Part shown: in pieces, positions 63,546 through 64,000 of the stretch
Layout of the letters: every line of letters starts with the position of its first letter
Numbering within the stretch: the first letter of the stretch is position 1
Source: Erpobdella octoculata
Lineage: Eukaryota; Annelida; Clitellata; Hirudinida; Erpobdellidae
NCBI GenBank assembly: GCA_963978895.1
Contig: OZ022243.1
Coordinates: 11,492,896 to 11,556,895 of the forward strand
Length of the DNA stretch: 64,000 nucleotides
Reading direction: 5' to 3'
Position numbers and translations under genes: made by a program
The notes under the pieces: generated by a model
Told to the model about the DNA's origin: nothing
The model's input: the letters and a program-made list of their open reading frames with translations, nothing else
The model's database searches: none

Positions 63546-64000
63546 CTCACCTTTTTAGTTTACATTATAAATAGCTATTAACATTCTCGCTCTCAAGCAA
63601 AACTTTAGTTTTGAATAGCTGTGACGCTAAAAACAGTTGTCTTGTATTGTTTTATATCAGGTTCATAATCAAAAACAATGTAAACACTGAAACTATAGCG
63701 GACGAATAACACCGCCAATATAATCATACTTTGTATATAATTTTATAATTTAATACGACTAAATAAGTAATTAAACATTACATAAAGATTTCAATAAACA
63801 TGTTTTATTTATTTTGCCTAAGTTAAATAAAAAGTCTCATAAATGTCTTAAACAGAATAACTTTGTCTAAAACTTAGATATGCTTTAAGTGAGATGAGTT
63901 CAAAATAATATGGGCAGACAGATAAAACAAACTAAATGTAGAAGGTGAAGGAACGTTGTGACAATTGTCATTCTGTACCCTGGGCAAATTGCTAGGTTAG
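63546..64000. other. AT-rich DNA, nothing recognised
   Basis: No feature could be supported up to the window edge. Confidence 0.4.

Overview
The window is nuclear DNA of an animal. It is AT-rich and contains long spliced genes with GT-AG introns. It is crowded with non-LTR retrotransposons (CR1-, L2- and RTE-like), tRNA-derived SINEs, hAT and piggyBac remnants, and long (TA)n microsatellites. Nothing bacterial (operons, ribosome binding sites, CRISPR) is present. An invertebrate is likely, because this mix of RTE/CR1/L2 LINEs, hAT MITEs and TA arrays is common in aquatic invertebrates. I cannot name the species.

Two host genes can be read exon by exon and are convergent. From 3189 to 32723 on the + strand lie 18 exons of a ULK1/2 (Atg1) autophagy kinase. 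They run from the APE motif of the kinase domain to the C-terminal ATG13-binding domain and the stop codon; the start of the gene lies off the left edge. Their lengths add to 2004 nt with every splice phase compatible. From 39415 back to 35150 on the - strand is a complete four-exon DCUN1D3-like gene (cullin neddylation) with an N-myristoylation-type start. A third, unplaced candidate is a multi-pass membrane-protein exon at 53827-54267.

Region by region: 1-3.2 kb is an intron or upstream area with a hAT transposase remnant, a MITE, a LINE 3' end and a SINE. 3.2-32.7 kb is ULK, whose introns hold SINEs, a piggyBac remnant with TTAA duplications, a nearly full-length CR1-like LINE (23.1-27.0 kb), foldback elements and minisatellites. 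35-39.4 kb is DCUN1D3. 39.4-53.8 kb is a transposon graveyard with a TGAA/CGAA/TCAA array, an L2-like LINE, a young LTR element, a nearly intact RTE-like LINE and a perfect hairpin set in TA repeats. 54-64 kb holds MITEs, a second LTR-element copy, a CR1-like LINE, a hAT element with a perfect 8-bp target duplication, and a repeat containing an 18-bp minisatellite.

The most unusual item is a compact LTR element (45273-47247). Its 189-bp LTRs differ at one base. It has a tRNA-Leu-type primer site, a purine tract, and a single coding region that starts with a SAP-like domain and continues into acidic, Cys-containing EPCK repeats; I see no protease, reverse transcriptase or integrase. A diverged second copy at 57424 has the same layout. 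Both copies sit against (TA)n arrays, which suggests a gag-like-only family with a preference for TA microsatellites.
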